Origin: Pseudomonadota bacterium | GTDB lineage: Bacteria; Bdellovibrionota; JAFGOL01 | Reading direction: 5' to 3' | DNA length: 15,932 bases | NCBI GenBank assembly: GCA_026390535.1 | Contig: JAPLFT010000208.1 | Location: 1 to 15,932, forward strand | Shown: positions 15,637 to 15,932 of the stretch, in pieces | Numbering within the stretch: the first letter of the stretch is position 1 | How the letters are laid out: each line of letters begins with the position of its first letter | Translations under genes and position numbers: made by a program | The notes under the pieces: model-generated | Told to the model about the DNA's origin: nothing | What the model saw: only the letters and a program-made list of their open reading frames with translations | The model's database searches: none

Positions 15637-15932
15637 CTATTTAAAAATTGATTTCCCGTTGGAATCTATAGCTACCAATAACGGGAGTTTCGATACGGTA
15701 TATTTTCGTATTGCCTCTGGTCCAAGGTCTGAGAAAGCAATTATCTCCCCTTTAACAAAGAACCTGGAAAGATACGCCGATACCCCCGACATTAATGCAA
15801 GGTATGGGGCTCTGTGCTTTTTTATCGAGCTGACGGCCTCCGGTGTTCTTTCCCCCTTTCCAATTGTTGTTATTACTCCCTGATCCAGCATGAAGTCTAA
15901 AAACTTATCCATTCTTCGGCTGGTAGAAGGCC
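15637..15932 (-). CDS. Fumarate hydratase class I, beta subunit (C-terminal part, runs off window)
   Basis: This is the C-terminal portion of the beta subunit of the two-subunit, oxygen-labile [4Fe-4S] fumarase / L(+)-tartrate dehydratase family (FumA C-terminal domain). It interconverts fumarate and malate with its alpha partner. The frame is open to the window edge: the codons before the internal ATG read PSTSRR, followed by MDKF, matching the family GPTTSxRMD motif. Other family features are GVITTIGKGERTPE, SGVSAYLS, FSDLGPEAIRKYTVSKLPLLVAIDS and a short end. The internal Met at 15912 is not the start. The stop lies 3 nt from the long palindrome. The partner alpha subunit, if it is adjacent, lies outside the window. 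Fumarase and tartrate dehydratase cannot be told apart from this piece. Confidence 0.85.
   Translation of the reverse strand, partial: PSTSRRMDKFLDFMLDQGVITTIGKGERTPEAVSSIKKHRAPYLALMSGVSAYLSRFFVKGEIIAFSDLGPEAIRKYTVSKLPLLVAIDSNGKSIFK

Noticed and set aside
15659..15883. A plus-strand reading frame of 74 codons
   Set aside because: It is the antisense of the fumarase beta-subunit fragment, which has clear family motifs.

Overview
The window is a bacterial chromosomal segment, moderately AT-rich, with tightly packed genes and AAGGAG/GGAGG-type ribosome binding sites. Gene content points to an anaerobic fermenting bacterium. It carries a ferredoxin-linked 2-oxoacid oxidoreductase, an acyl-phosphate/kinase pair for ATP production, a class I (oxygen-labile) fumarase and an iron-sulfur methylthiotransferase. 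An RpoH-like sigma factor and two Lgt enzymes confirm Bacteria. The style fits uncultured lineages such as Omnitrophota, Elusimicrobiota or deep Desulfobacterota relatives, but phylum assignment is inference only.

Layout. Positions 44-1207 (minus): a GT87/DUF2029 polytopic membrane glycosyltransferase. A divergent gap follows, then a plus-strand operon (1332-6032): small 2x[4Fe-4S] ferredoxin subunit, VorB-like alpha subunit, a VorA-gamma fusion, butyrate kinase and phosphate butyryltransferase. Together these would oxidise branched-chain (or similar) 2-oxoacids to acyl-CoA plus reduced ferredoxin, then acyl-phosphate, then acid plus ATP. The same strand continues with a DedA/VTT membrane protein (6042), a degenerate D-aminoacylase-like amidohydrolase (6676) and a peptidase E-like S51 serine peptidase (8263). 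The last meets a minus-strand sigma-32-type factor (8973-9887) tail to tail with a 4-nt overlap. A helical orphan (9913-10332, plus) is divergent from the sigma gene. Two tandem, divergent Lgt paralogues follow on the minus strand (10356-11957). A plus-strand group closes the coding part: asnS, rimO and a lysine-rich histone H1-like protein with an acidic tail.

The right end holds a roughly 230-bp imperfect palindrome (15404-15634) with a 29-bp perfect outer arm, flanked by TA. It looks like a non-autonomous MITE-type element or a very long hairpin. The C-terminal part of a fumarate hydratase beta subunit (minus) runs off the window.

Most noteworthy: the long hairpin element; the amidohydrolase that has lost nearly all metal ligands yet keeps an open frame; rimO, whose first cluster cysteine lies upstream of the only usable start codon; the tandem lgt pair; and the 78-bp internal duplication in the H1-like gene. 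I did not see a clear novel defence or mobile multi-gene system. No tRNA, rRNA, CRISPR or transposase gene was recognised.
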